Shown one piece after another: positions 1-8,486 of a DNA stretch of 32,136 bases (positions within the stretch are counted from its first letter, which is position 1; the number at the start of each line of letters is the position of its first letter). This stretch comes from Clostridiaceae bacterium (GTDB taxonomy: Bacteria; Bacillota; Clostridia; SK-Y3): positions 1-32,136 of the forward strand of contig JAAYHJ010000019.1 of assembly GCA_012735465.1 (NCBI GenBank). Reading direction: 5' to 3'. Under the pieces are notes generated by a model that was given only the letters and a program-made list of their open reading frames with translations, had not been told where the DNA came from and ran no database searches. The position numbers were made by a program, and so were the translations under genes.

Positions 1-126
1 AAAAAAACTCCAATATCAACAATTTTAAAGGGCATACAACGCAGCGGGTATGTGATATAGCCCGTTGTATCAAAAAGATGGGGATACCTTTAAGTTTAAT
101 TATCCTACAACAAATTGACACTATCC
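1..126. repeat. Left copy of a 126-bp inverted repeat (IS-end-like)
   Basis: This segment is the reverse complement of 31952-32077 with one mismatch, at position 73 (125 of 126 bases identical). Identity stops sharply after the CTATCC at 121-126, which suggests an element terminus there, with the element body running leftward out of the window. Inside it, ATACAACG (34-41) and CGTTGTAT (63-70) form a stem-loop. The window begins inside the repeat, so its full length is unknown. An insertion-sequence end is the simplest reading; no transposase is visible here and I cannot name the family. Confidence 0.85.
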
Positions 127-241
127 CCCTTAACAGTTTACATTGTCAATATATCCAAAATTTATTATATTAAATTGACTAAATTTAGACAAGTATACAA
201 ATAAAAATTGGGACTGTCTAAAATTTTATTTAAAAATTTAT

Positions 242-278
242 TAAAAGAAAAAAACATTAATGATGCTTAATGTTTTTT
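242..278 (-). terminator. Intrinsic terminator after the nucleoside kinase gene
   Basis: A 12-bp perfect stem (249-260 with 267-278) around the 6-base loop TGATGC is followed, in the minus direction, by a further U-rich stretch. It sits 16 bases after the kinase stop codon and probably ends the hemZ-kinase transcript. The rest of 127-248 is AT-rich non-coding DNA. It has one imperfect inverted repeat (181-191 with 215-226) and no gene that I can see. Confidence 0.75.
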
Positions 279-294
279 ATTACAGTATCCTGTT

Positions 295-1983
295 CTAGTA
301 TAAAGAGCTACCTCCAATAAATTCTCTTATTATGGATGTGCTTGGAATATGATCCGAAGGCATATCTAAAAAATAACCTAGAAAATCAATCAGCCTTCTG
401 GCCTCCGAATATTGTTCATGGGAGGAATCTATTTCTTCCAGGAGGGGCAGTGCATACTTCTTTAGTACGGCCAGCTCATAAACAAGGGCAGAATTGAACA
501 TCACATCTGCCTGTTCCTGGAACGGAAAAATATTTTTCATTTCCCCTCTGCGCACCGAATTCCACATCTCCAATGTACTTAAAGCCGAACTGGACCGGAA
601 TTTATAATCACGCACAATCCGCCTTATTAACCGTGAATCGGTGGTTGATATGGGACTATGTCCATCCAGGCTCAATTGGGTCAATGCACTTACATATATT
701 TTAAATTTTTTACTCCTTGGAATTGAAGCGGTGAGCCTCTCGTTTAGCCCGTGTATACCTTCTATTATTATAACTTCGTCCTTCCCCAAAATGACCTTTC
801 TTCCGCGTGGCTCCCTGCACCCCAAATGAAAGTTGAAAATAGGGATTTCCACTTCCTGCCCCTCAATCAACTGCCTTAAATGGGTATTGAATAATTCCAC
901 ATCAATTGCTTCTAGAGCTTCATAATCCGGTTTTCCCTCTTCATCTATGGGAGTTTGCTCCCTATTTACAAAATAATCATCCAGGGAAATTGTAACCGGT
1001 TTCAGACCATTCACTCTCATCTGAATTGCAAGCCTATGGGCAAAAGTCGTTTTACCCGATGAAGTTGGTCCGGAAATCAATATAATTTTAATGTTATTGG
1101 AATTAGCAGCAATTGTATCTGCAATATATGCAATCTTTTTTTCATGCAGTGCTTCAGAAACATGTATAAGCTCCAGGCCCCTTCCGTTTGCAATCATTTC
1201 ATTGAGGGAGCCCACATGGGAAACATTTAATATTTCACCCCATCTTTTATATTCGTTTATAACATTAAATAATTGTACATTTTTTTCAAAAGGTGGAATA
1301 TCAGGCTGGGAGTGGCGGTCAGGATAGCGCAGTATAAAACCGGGAGGATAATACATTAACTCAAATTTTTTTAAGTATCCGGTATGAGGTACAAGATACC
1401 CATACAAATAACCGGTCATACCACCGCAATTATACATGCTAATGGTCTTCTTCCTGCAATGCTTAAGCAGGCTTACCTTAGCCATATCACCAGTTTTCAA
1501 AAAATATTCCTTTGCCTGTTCCAAAGGTACGGTGGACTTGGTCATTGGGATATTTTGCGATACGATCTCCCTCATTTTTTTATCAATTTTATCTATATCC
1601 TCTTCCGTTATACAGGGGAGTCCCTGTATTTCACAATAGGTTCCCCGGCTAATGGAATGTCTTATATTCAAATTTCCCTCAGGGTAAAGTTCCTTTACCG
1701 CTTTTATAAGAACAAAGAATAAACTCCTTTTATACACCCTTACACCGTCTTCTGAAGAAAGGTCAATCCATTGAATGTTACAGTCTTCCTCCAGGCAAAA
1801 ATACAAATCCTTAATTTTATTGTTCACTTTTCCTGCAAGGATATCAAGGTTTCTTTTTTCCTGAAAGGAACGGCTTAACTCCAACAAAGAAATACCCTTA
1901 GGGCAGTGAAATACTTTTCCTTCAATATTTACTTGAATGGTATCATTATTTACTTGAATAGTATCATTGCTGCTTTTCATCAT
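295..1983 (-). CDS. Nucleoside (uridine) kinase-like protein with TGS / ThrRS-like N-terminus
   Basis: The protein (562 aa) probably phosphorylates a nucleoside in the cytoplasm. Residues about 13-75 look like a TGS domain. Residues about 75-230 resemble the accessory region of threonyl-tRNA synthetases. From about residue 300 comes a phosphoribulokinase/uridine-kinase fold with a P-loop, ISGPTSSGKTT, near 304-314, then SLDDYF and IIEGIHGL motifs. This domain order is a known clostridial family, but its substrate is not established and the symbol udk would overstate it. An AAAGGA site lies 7-10 bases before two adjacent ATG codons (1983 and 1980). The gene follows hemZ by 50 bases with no terminator between, so they are probably co-transcribed. 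The N-terminus carries a duplicated heptapeptide (NDTIQVN), encoded by a 21-bp tandem repeat at 1927-1968. Confidence 0.87.
   Translation of the reverse strand: MMKSSNDTIQVNNDTIQVNIEGKVFHCPKGISLLELSRSFQEKRNLDILAGKVNNKIKDLYFCLEEDCNIQWIDLSSEDGVRVYKRSLFFVLIKAVKELYPEGNLNIRHSISRGTYCEIQGLPCITEEDIDKIDKKMREIVSQNIPMTKSTVPLEQAKEYFLKTGDMAKVSLLKHCRKKTISMYNCGGMTGYLYGYLVPHTGYLKKFELMYYPPGFILRYPDRHSQPDIPPFEKNVQLFNVINEYKRWGEILNVSHVGSLNEMIANGRGLELIHVSEALHEKKIAYIADTIAANSNNIKIILISGPTSSGKTTFAHRLAIQMRVNGLKPVTISLDDYFVNREQTPIDEEGKPDYEALEAIDVELFNTHLRQLIEGQEVEIPIFNFHLGCREPRGRKVILGKDEVIIIEGIHGLNERLTASIPRSKKFKIYVSALTQLSLDGHSPISTTDSRLIRRIVRDYKFRSSSALSTLEMWNSVRRGEMKNIFPFQEQADVMFNSALVYELAVLKKYALPLLEEIDSSHEQYSEARRLIDFLGYFLDMPSDHIPSTSIIREFIGGSSLY
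1927..1968. repeat. 21-bp tandem duplication in the kinase N-terminus
   Basis: Positions 1927-1947 and 1948-1968 are identical apart from one base (G/A). The duplication is in frame and adds seven residues just before the TGS domain, so the reading frame is kept. Confidence 0.9.
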
Positions 1984-2033
1984 GTTTCATCCTTTCCACC
2001 TATAAACGCTAATAATTTGCGTATTGCGTTTGC

Positions 2034-3524
2034 TCACCACCTATAATCATAAATCCTGTTTTTTCGTTCCAACATTTCATCAATCCTGTGGATATACTCT
2101 TCCACATCTTTAACATTAAATATCCGTTCTATTCGGTTTTTATTGATATCCACCACTTTAGTAACACCGCCGCAACCTAAGGCCAGAATTGTTTGCTTTT
2201 CCTCCATTATTTGAATATTATATATGCATTCCCTGTCTTTCTTGCAATAGCCCACATTTTCCAGATTACCCAATATATTTTTTTGCCTGTATAAATAATA
2301 TGGATGCTTATTACAATCTCTCATAAATTTTTGAGTATAGCTCAGCATTTCCTCCACTACATTCCCATGGGTAAGGGTATATTCCTCTATTTTTTCATGC
2401 AGCCGGGAAGCCCTTTTTATACTCATGGTATGAACGGTTATATTTTCCGGGTCCAGTTTTTGCACCTGCACCAGCGTATTTTTGAACATATCCACCGATT
2501 CTCCCGGCAAGCCAGCTATAACATCCATATTTATATTATCAAAGCCCAAGTCTCGTGCCAGATTAAAGGAATGTACAATATCCTCGGGAGTATGAAGCCT
2601 GCCAATGGTTCTTAAGGTGTCCAGGTTCATGGTCTGGGGATTAATGCTTAACCGGCTGACCGGGTACTTTTTCATAACGCAAAGTTTCTCCTTGTCAATT
2701 GTATCAGGCCTTCCGGCTTCTACGGTAAATTCTTTTATCCCGGTCAGGTCCATATCCTTGTTCAGAGCATACAACAACCGGTCCAATTGTTCAGGATTCA
2801 ATGCGGTTGGAGTACCCCCTCCAATATAAACACTTTCAATATTCCATTTCATATCCCTGATTATATCTGATGTATGTTTTATTTCCTTTTTTAGCGCCTC
2901 AATGTATGGCTCAATAAATTTTTGGGCTCTCTGTACCGAATTAGATACAAAGGAGCAATACAGGCAACGGGTCGGGCAAAAAGGGATTCCTATATACAGT
3001 GCTATACTGTCGGGCTGCGATTCCATAAGTATCTTTCGTTCCTTTTTAGCAACTTCTATTGCCAGCTGTATTTTTTCATAACTTACATCGTACTGCTCGG
3101 ACAGGACTGCATGAATCTCGTCATCGGACTTTCCTTCCTCCATCAACATATGCACAATCTTCGTGGGACGAATTCCCGTTAAAGTTCCCCACGGAATATC
3201 CAATGGCACCAACTGCTTTGCCGTTCTGTAAAGGGACAGTTTCACCAACGACTTGCACCGCCTGCTAAATTCAAGGGATGAAATGACCCCATCATACCTT
3301 TGCTGAACCCTGTCTTCTTTTGTGCAACCACGGAAGGAAACCAATGTATCTACAATAATCCCGTCCCCGTCCCGGTTAAGCCGGCTTATAATATAATCCT
3401 TTCCCATTTCTACGTTCATATCATCATCTATAAATTCTATTTTTTCATTAATAAAAAAAAGACGTACTATATTTTCCACATCGTACTTGTATTCATGCCC
3501 TTGTAAAAAAATTTTCATTATCAA
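2034..3524 (-). CDS. hemZ: Oxygen-independent coproporphyrinogen III oxidase family radical SAM protein HemZ
   Basis: This 496-aa protein belongs to the HemN/HemZ radical SAM family, which decarboxylates coproporphyrinogen III to protoporphyrinogen without oxygen. The [4Fe-4S] cluster motif CPTRCLYC supplies Cys183, Cys187 and Cys190, and it is followed by an SAM-binding GGGTPTAL segment. The roughly 170-residue extension before the cluster, containing WGTLTGIRPTKI, is typical of HemZ rather than HemN or HemW. Other HemZ-like features are SINPQTMN and the C-terminal LGCGGVTK segment. A sigma-A-type promoter lies just upstream (3591-3619), so the gene heads a two-gene unit with the nucleoside kinase. 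No other heme gene is in the window, so the true substrate in this organism is unproved. Confidence 0.88.
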   Translation of the reverse strand: MIMKIFLQGHEYKYDVENIVRLFFINEKIEFIDDDMNVEMGKDYIISRLNRDGDGIIVDTLVSFRGCTKEDRVQQRYDGVISSLEFSRRCKSLVKLSLYRTAKQLVPLDIPWGTLTGIRPTKIVHMLMEEGKSDDEIHAVLSEQYDVSYEKIQLAIEVAKKERKILMESQPDSIALYIGIPFCPTRCLYCSFVSNSVQRAQKFIEPYIEALKKEIKHTSDIIRDMKWNIESVYIGGGTPTALNPEQLDRLLYALNKDMDLTGIKEFTVEAGRPDTIDKEKLCVMKKYPVSRLSINPQTMNLDTLRTIGRLHTPEDIVHSFNLARDLGFDNINMDVIAGLPGESVDMFKNTLVQVQKLDPENITVHTMSIKRASRLHEKIEEYTLTHGNVVEEMLSYTQKFMRDCNKHPYYLYRQKNILGNLENVGYCKKDRECIYNIQIMEEKQTILALGCGGVTKVVDINKNRIERIFNVKDVEEYIHRIDEMLERKNRIYDYRW

Positions 3525-3590
3525 TCTGCACCTTATCCAATTACTTAATAAATAAACAGCAGCATAATAAGCTACCGTTCGACCTTCTTT

Positions 3591-3619
3591 ATTATATATT
3601 TATATATTCTTGTTTTCAA
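3591..3619 (-). promoter_or_regulatory. Sigma-A-type promoter for hemZ
   Basis: Reading the minus strand, TTGAAA (3614-3619) and TATAAT (3591-3596) are separated by exactly 17 bases. The start of hemZ is 67 bases downstream. The intergenic space 3525-3660 holds no terminator that I can recognise for the anti-sigma gene. Confidence 0.7.
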
Positions 3620-3660
3620 GGAAGTACATAAAAACAGGTTAAAATTGAAAAGCAACCATA

Positions 3661-4659
3661 TCACAGCTCATCTTCCACAACTTCCACCGAAATTTTCTTT
3701 GTTTCGCCTCCATTTAACGGCCTGAGGCATAAGTCTTCATATCCCGAACTTTTAGCATAAAGAGATTTTATATTATCATATTGTTTATCCCAATCCAAAA
3801 GCATCCTGGAATTCAATATCTCCACGGGTACGGTATTATCACCTATTATAGCAATATAATCCCCTTTTCTGATTCGTATATTTTCTACCGATGGAATTAT
3901 ATCTCCCGATTCATTCGTCTGATAAGGGATGTAATAAGTAATAATTTTTTTCATGTTACCATTGTTTTCTTTTTCAATATCTTCCTTCTCAACATAATTA
4001 TCAGGGATAAGCCGCGTTTCTTTTAACGCACCATCCACCACTTCTATTTTTCCGCCGATCACATAATTTTGTTCCATATAAGCTATTATTTTATCTTCCT
4101 TATAACCTAATACTCTATAATGGATATACTTTTTGTCATCATTCTGAGAAGAAATAATAACCACAGAGGGCTGATTATCGGGAAAAACAATCATATACGC
4201 AGGGCAAGGTTTATTGCTGTTTTCAAATAAACTGCTGTAAGCCATTTCATAATCACCGCTACTGCCCGGTTTCCATATCACTGCAAGTAAATTATTTTCA
4301 ACCTGGTTTGGCTTATTAATATTAAAGAAATTAAGCCATTGATATAGTCCTTCTTTATTATCAGGCTTAATCATTTGTTGCGAAACGGGCTTCCCCAATG
4401 ATGCCATATTTTCTTTTTCATAATCCAATCCGTCTCTGAAAAAGGAAACTGCAGAAATCAAAAAAATAAGACAGGCTGATAAGGCAGAAATTTTTATGAC
4501 CAACGGATAAATAAAATGTCTTTTATGATAAACTACATCTCTATCTTTGCTCAGCTTAGCAAAAACGGCATTATTCATTTTTTCATAAGGAAAATTTGAG
4601 AAAAACCTGTCTGCATCCTTTCTGGCTTCTAAAAGCTTCATTTCCAATTTATCATTCAT
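3661..4659 (-). CDS. Putative membrane-anchored anti-sigma factor
   Basis: This 332-aa protein has about 50 cytoplasmic residues, one hydrophobic segment (about 51-73), then a 260-residue soluble part that should lie outside the membrane. Its ATG overlaps the stop of the ECF sigma gene in an ATGA junction, so the two are translationally coupled. This arrangement, with a single-span protein directly after an ECF sigma factor, is the standard one for anti-sigma factors. I see no zinc-binding HxxxCxxC motif, and the outer part resembles no domain I can name. The role is therefore inferred from position and topology. The outer part may sense an envelope signal linked to the ABC system upstream in the same unit. 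Confidence 0.65.
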   Translation of the reverse strand: MNDKLEMKLLEARKDADRFFSNFPYEKMNNAVFAKLSKDRDVVYHKRHFIYPLVIKISALSACLIFLISAVSFFRDGLDYEKENMASLGKPVSQQMIKPDNKEGLYQWLNFFNINKPNQVENNLLAVIWKPGSSGDYEMAYSSLFENSNKPCPAYMIVFPDNQPSVVIISSQNDDKKYIHYRVLGYKEDKIIAYMEQNYVIGGKIEVVDGALKETRLIPDNYVEKEDIEKENNGNMKKIITYYIPYQTNESGDIIPSVENIRIRKGDYIAIIGDNTVPVEILNSRMLLDWDKQYDNIKSLYAKSSGYEDLCLRPLNGGETKKISVEVVEDEL

Positions 4660-5195
4660 ATTAAATCCTCCCTGGACAATATCCTCTTTAGCTTTTCTCT
4701 CCCCCTGTGTAGCCTTACTTTAATATTGCTTTCGCTGACTTTAAGGATATCGGCTATTTCCGGGATCGAAAGCCCTTCAAAATAGTACAAGCTAATAGGT
4801 AACCTGTACTTAGTCGGAAGATCCATAACGGCGCTGAATACTTCTCCACCTTCGGCCTCCTCAAACAACTTACTCATTTCCCGTGAGGATCTGTAATGAT
4901 CAAATATGCCAACGGAAATAAGCTTTCTAAATGCAGCTGACTTATAATAATCTTTACATAAATTTACGGTAATTCTATATATCCATGTGAAGTAACTGCT
5001 TTCCTTCCTGAACTTATCCAGGTTATTATAAACCCTGAGAAATACTTCCTGGTAAATGTCTTCAGCTTGATGCTCATCTCTTAAATAATAATATGCCAGT
5101 TTATATACTTGTTTACCGAACCTAAGCATTAAATACTCCAACTGGGCATCCTTATCCGTATCATAAGTCAACGCTCTTTCAACAATGCTTCTCAT
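4656..5195 (-). CDS. ECF-type RNA polymerase sigma factor
   Basis: The protein is 179 aa, the usual length for an ECF sigma factor. Region 2 (about residues 25-90) has the pattern DEHQAEDIYQEVFLRVY followed by FTWIYRITVNLCKDYY. Region 4 (about 125-175) has LPTKYRLPISLYYFEGLSI, then IADILKVSESNIKVRLHRGR, a helix-turn-helix. It would direct RNA polymerase to envelope-stress-type promoters. A GGAGAGG site precedes the ATG by about 6 bases. It lies after the ABC permease gene and before its likely anti-sigma partner. An ECF-type promoter (8376-8402) heads the unit, so the factor may activate its own operon. A 13-bp hairpin sits in the 69-base gap before it. Confidence 0.92.
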   Translation of the reverse strand: MRSIVERALTYDTDKDAQLEYLMLRFGKQVYKLAYYYLRDEHQAEDIYQEVFLRVYNNLDKFRKESSYFTWIYRITVNLCKDYYKSAAFRKLISVGIFDHYRSSREMSKLFEEAEGGEVFSAVMDLPTKYRLPISLYYFEGLSIPEIADILKVSESNIKVRLHRGREKLKRILSREDLI

Positions 5196-5215
5196 GGCTA
5201 CCTCTCCAGTATTTT

Positions 5216-5255
5216 ATCTCATCAGCCCCCTATTTTATTATAGGGCTGATGAGAT
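5216..5255. other. 13-bp perfect inverted repeat between permease and sigma genes
   Basis: Positions 5216-5228 and 5243-5255 are exact reverse complements around a 14-base loop. In the direction of transcription the stem is followed by AAAATACT, not a U-tract, so it is not a normal intrinsic terminator. It ends about 20 bases before the sigma start codon. It could be an RNA-processing or stability element, an operator, or a leaky terminator separating ABC and sigma expression. Confidence 0.7.
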
Positions 5256-5264
5256 TTTAATGCT

Positions 5265-6209
5265 TCATGCTCTGATTTCCTGCCTCATGAAATATATATA
5301 AGACACCGTAAAACAAATCATATTGATGGCAATCAAGCTTACAAGATGAGGCCATACCAGCAATAAACTCTGGAAAAAGGGCAGCGCTCCCGCAATAGCC
5401 CCTACTAATTGTTCCTGTGTTATTGGACCCAAAGTCCTGACACCAGGATTAAGTAAGGTTACGGTTAATTCATCATAAATTGTTGAAGGGGATAACCTGT
5501 TAAGCATCAATTTCACCTGGCTTTTCCTAAGCAACACGTCAACCGTTGTCGAACTGCTTGCGGGAAATAAAGCTTCTGTAATAACACCTGACAGCAGCCC
5601 GACAAATACCGATAAGAAAAGCCAAATAGCTATGCATGCAAGGGCAGATGTGGCAGTCTGCTTGAAAAACAAGGAAAAAAGCTGTGATACCGCAAGCCAA
5701 AGGGACATATACAGTATTGTAAATATTAAGAATACTATTATTCTTAGTAACTCTTCAAGGGTGGGTGGAACTCCTATCATTATGATTCCCAGGCCCCCGA
5801 TTGCAACCCCCAGTGTAATCACCATTAATGCGATTATCGTTATCCCTGCCAGAAACTTACCATTTATAACCGTATCCCTGGGAATAGGCTGGGCTAATAA
5901 CCTGCTTAAAGTGCTCTTGTTTATCTCACCATTTATTGCATCAAATCCCAGCGCCAGTCCTACAAGCGGTCCCAGGAAAGACATGAAAGAGATAAAAGAA
6001 GGTATTGAGTTTCCGGATGTCGTAAACAATCTCAAGAATACAAAATCTTTACCCTGCTCCGAAACGGTTTCCCTTATACCGCTTGCTGCAGCATAAATAC
6101 TTGAAAGCCCCGTAACGGCAACAAGGATCATAATGATTATAAATCTTTTACTGCGCAAATGGTCTGCCATTTCTTTTTTATACAATACCCATAAGCTGTT
6201 TGTATACAT
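5265..6209 (-). CDS. ABC-2 type transporter permease
   Basis: This 314-aa integral membrane protein has about six hydrophobic segments (roughly 23-43, 72-92, 120-146, 152-180, 186-210 and 288-308). The NGEINKSTLSRLLAQPIPR stretch, followed by GKFLAG, is typical of ABC-2 (Nos/NatB-like) permeases. It starts directly after the ATPase stop (6210), so the two form one exporter. No substrate can be read from the sequence. The combination with a NEW3-domain membrane protein is common in Clostridia and suggests an envelope function. About 80 residues between the last two membrane segments are probably exposed. Confidence 0.85.
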   Translation of the reverse strand: MYTNSLWVLYKKEMADHLRSKRFIIIMILVAVTGLSSIYAAASGIRETVSEQGKDFVFLRLFTTSGNSIPSFISFMSFLGPLVGLALGFDAINGEINKSTLSRLLAQPIPRDTVINGKFLAGITIIALMVITLGVAIGGLGIIMIGVPPTLEELLRIIVFLIFTILYMSLWLAVSQLFSLFFKQTATSALACIAIWLFLSVFVGLLSGVITEALFPASSSTTVDVLLRKSQVKLMLNRLSPSTIYDELTVTLLNPGVRTLGPITQEQLVGAIAGALPFFQSLLLVWPHLVSLIAINMICFTVSYIYFMRQEIRA

Positions 6210-7154
6210 TTACTCACCCTTTCCTGCAAAATATCTGCTGTAGATATCATCAAGGTCCCTTCCTCTTTGTCGGAGAAAAAGAAGCTCATAATCATTGTCG
6301 CTTATATATTTAACCAGTTCTTTTCTTATGTCCTCTTTTGATTCCACAAATATTTTATCATCCTTTACCTCTACCTTTATATCTTCTTTTATGGACCCGA
6401 TTATATTAATTAACTGATCATCTATAGGGGAAACATCTAATTCCAGTATCAAGGGCTCATCGGCAAATACCTTCTCACCCAGGGTATCTATCGGCCCAAT
6501 TGCCAGAAGCTTCCCTCCAACGAAAATTCCTACCCTGTCACAAATTTTTTGAACCTGATGCAAAAGATGGGATGAAATCAATACGGTCCTTTTGTCTTTC
6601 TTTGCCAGGTCGGTAATCAAGGCAAGCATTTCTTTAATACCCTCCGGGTCAAGCCCCAATGTAGGTTCATCCAATATAATAACCTTAGGGTCTTTCATCA
6701 AGGTATCTGCTATTCCAAGCCTTTGTTTCATACCCCTTGAATAAGTACCCACTTTTTTATCCCCTGCTTCGGAAAGCCCTACCCTTTGCAACAGATAATC
6801 AATTCTTTCTTCTATATCCTTTGGATCCAGACCGTTTAATCGCCCTGTAAACCTTAGGTTTTCTCTGCCGGTCATATCTTCATAAAAGCCTACATTGTCA
6901 GGTAAATACCCTACCATTCTTTTTACCTTTAGTGTTTCTTTTATTGTATCATAATCATTTATGAGTGCAAATCCTGAAGTGGGTTCCGTCAGCCCGAGCA
7001 GCATCAATATGGTGGTAGTTTTCCCCGCCCCGTTAGGACCCAGAAGCCCGAATATTTCTCCTTCATATACTTCCAGGTTCAGGTTGTTAACAGCGGTAAA
7101 ATCACCGTATTTTTTTGTAAGCCCTTCGGTTCTTATCATTATTTTGTTTTCCAT
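6210..7154 (-). CDS. ABC transporter ATP-binding protein
   Basis: This 314-aa nucleotide-binding subunit has a Walker A GPNGAGKT at residues 39-46. It also has the signature-like YSRGMKQRLGIA, typical of ABC-2/CcmA-type ATPases, a Walker B and D-loop IILDEPTLGLDP, and a switch histidine in LISSHLLHQV. The C-terminal 90 residues form the usual extra domain of this group. The gene starts two bases after the NEW3 protein stop and ends one base before the permease start, so all three are expressed together. It should power the permease encoded next. The substrate is unknown. Confidence 0.93.
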   Translation of the reverse strand: MENKIMIRTEGLTKKYGDFTAVNNLNLEVYEGEIFGLLGPNGAGKTTTILMLLGLTEPTSGFALINDYDTIKETLKVKRMVGYLPDNVGFYEDMTGRENLRFTGRLNGLDPKDIEERIDYLLQRVGLSEAGDKKVGTYSRGMKQRLGIADTLMKDPKVIILDEPTLGLDPEGIKEMLALITDLAKKDKRTVLISSHLLHQVQKICDRVGIFVGGKLLAIGPIDTLGEKVFADEPLILELDVSPIDDQLINIIGSIKEDIKVEVKDDKIFVESKEDIRKELVKYISDNDYELLFLRQRGRDLDDIYSRYFAGKGE

Positions 7155-7156
7155 AT

Positions 7157-8335
7157 CTATCGTCTCCCATATGTGTTAAATGTCCAGTACAAGCCGGCTA
7201 CTAAAAGAATTATAACTATTACCCCAACAACTCCCCATATGGTTGATGTTTTAACCATAACCCTGAATTCGGCAGAACTTGATGCTTCAGGCGTATCAGC
7301 AGAGATTTGGACCACATAATCGCCGGCAATAGCCTTTTCATCCGGCTTAATATAAGCTTTTACGGTAGCTGATTCGCCGGGGGCTACGGAATCAATAACA
7401 TCATTATCAAATCTTACGTTCCATCCGTCCGGCTTCCATGAGGATAATTTAACTCCATTTAAGTCCGCACTTCCCGTATTCTTTATTACTAAATCCACTG
7501 TCGTCTCTTTTCCTGCAGTGGTTTCAGCATTTAACCTTCCTGAGGGAGTGGTTAACTCCATTGCATACCTTCCCGTAATTATTACTTTGAGTTCGGTTTT
7601 AAGGGTTTCCCCCGCAGATTTTGCAACAATCGGAATTACGTATTCACCTGCATTTACCTTGGCCGGCGGTTTTACTTCAACATCCACTGCTTCTGATTTA
7701 TTGGGGTCTACAGGTATACTTGCAATTTGTTTATTATCATACCTGGCTATGAAATTAACCTGCCATCCCCTTTCAACATCGGCTCCAAGGCTATAGGTTT
7801 GTGCTTCGCTTTTGTTGTTTTTAATCTGTATTTCATATTTAAAGTTCGTATCGCTTGAGCCTTTTAATTCCGTATAGTTTGTCGTTAATTCTCCTGCATT
7901 ATCTATGTTTTCCTTAATAGTGTATTCAAGATTCAATCGCTCACTATAACTGCCTGATGATGCACCCAGTACTATATCATATTTACCTTCCTTAGCATCA
8001 TTAGGCACTCTGACTTTCAGACTTACTTTTCCTACTTCTTCTAATACATATATCTTGTCAACAATTTTCCCATCACCTTCGGTATACGCTTCCCATCCTT
8101 CCGGCACGGACAAAATATCTAATTTCACTGTCATACCGGTATCGGTGGTATTTGATATATTAATCTCTGTTTCTACATTTTCACCCGGTTTTACAGCTAT
8201 GCTGGGATAAGTAGTGTAAATTGAAAGGCCGCCTGCTGCCAGCACTTTGACAGAAGGAAATATTGAAAATACAGACAAGGTAAACAACATGAGTATTATT
8301 AGGGCAGTTTTTTTGTTAACAGTTCCGTTAAACAT
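7157..8335 (-). CDS. Secreted, membrane-anchored NEW3-domain protein
   Basis: With the start I favour the protein is 392 aa. A longer frame opens at 8353, but AAAGGGAGGA lies between that ATG and the ATG at 8335, five bases before the latter, so 8335 is the likely start. A signal peptide (NKK then a hydrophobic run ending VLAAGG) is followed by about three Ig-like repeats. The repeats carry NEW3 motifs such as VPEGWEAY, GWQVNFIARY and PDGWNVRFD, each before an APGESATVKA-like strand. A C-terminal hydrophobic segment (WGVVGVIVIILLVAGLYW) ends in RR, so most of the protein faces outward. It heads the unit with the ABC ATPase, permease, sigma and anti-sigma genes, and may deliver or sense the exporter substrate. 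Confidence 0.85.
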   Translation of the reverse strand: MFNGTVNKKTALIILMLFTLSVFSIFPSVKVLAAGGLSIYTTYPSIAVKPGENVETEINISNTTDTGMTVKLDILSVPEGWEAYTEGDGKIVDKIYVLEEVGKVSLKVRVPNDAKEGKYDIVLGASSGSYSERLNLEYTIKENIDNAGELTTNYTELKGSSDTNFKYEIQIKNNKSEAQTYSLGADVERGWQVNFIARYDNKQIASIPVDPNKSEAVDVEVKPPAKVNAGEYVIPIVAKSAGETLKTELKVIITGRYAMELTTPSGRLNAETTAGKETTVDLVIKNTGSADLNGVKLSSWKPDGWNVRFDNDVIDSVAPGESATVKAYIKPDEKAIAGDYVVQISADTPEASSSAEFRVMVKTSTIWGVVGVIVIILLVAGLYWTFNTYGRR

Positions 8336-8375
8336 TTTATTCCTCCCTTTCATTATTTTTTATTTCATATATTTT

Positions 8376-8402
8376 GACGATTCCAGGCACAGCATGGTTA
8401 CA
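8376..8402 (-). promoter_or_regulatory. Candidate ECF-sigma promoter for the NEW3-ABC-sigma operon
   Basis: On the minus strand TGTAAC (8397-8402) is followed after 17 bases by CGTC (8376-8379). This matches the -35/-10 pattern known for B. subtilis extracytoplasmic sigma factors such as SigX and SigM. No good TTGACA/TATAAT pair was seen in the same gap. It would place the operon, including its own ECF sigma gene, under positive feedback. This is inference from two short boxes. Confidence 0.5.
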
Positions 8403-8428
8403 AAAGTTAATGGTTTTCTAAATATAAA

Positions 8429-8469
8429 ATAAAAAAAATAACCGGTCTTAAAATTTAAAACCGGTTATT
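8429..8469 (-). terminator. Intrinsic terminator after the encapsulin gene
   Basis: AATAACCGGT (8437-8446) pairs with ACCGGTTATT (8460-8469). In the minus direction the stem runs into eight consecutive U. It lies 17 bases after the encapsulin stop and separates the encapsulin operon from the NEW3-ABC unit. Confidence 0.85.
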
Positions 8470-8486
8470 AATTTAATATTGATATA

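Noticed and set aside
8336-8353. An ATG start at 8353 for the NEW3 protein
   Set aside because: The strong AAAGGGAGGA site lies downstream of it, correctly spaced for the ATG at 8335.
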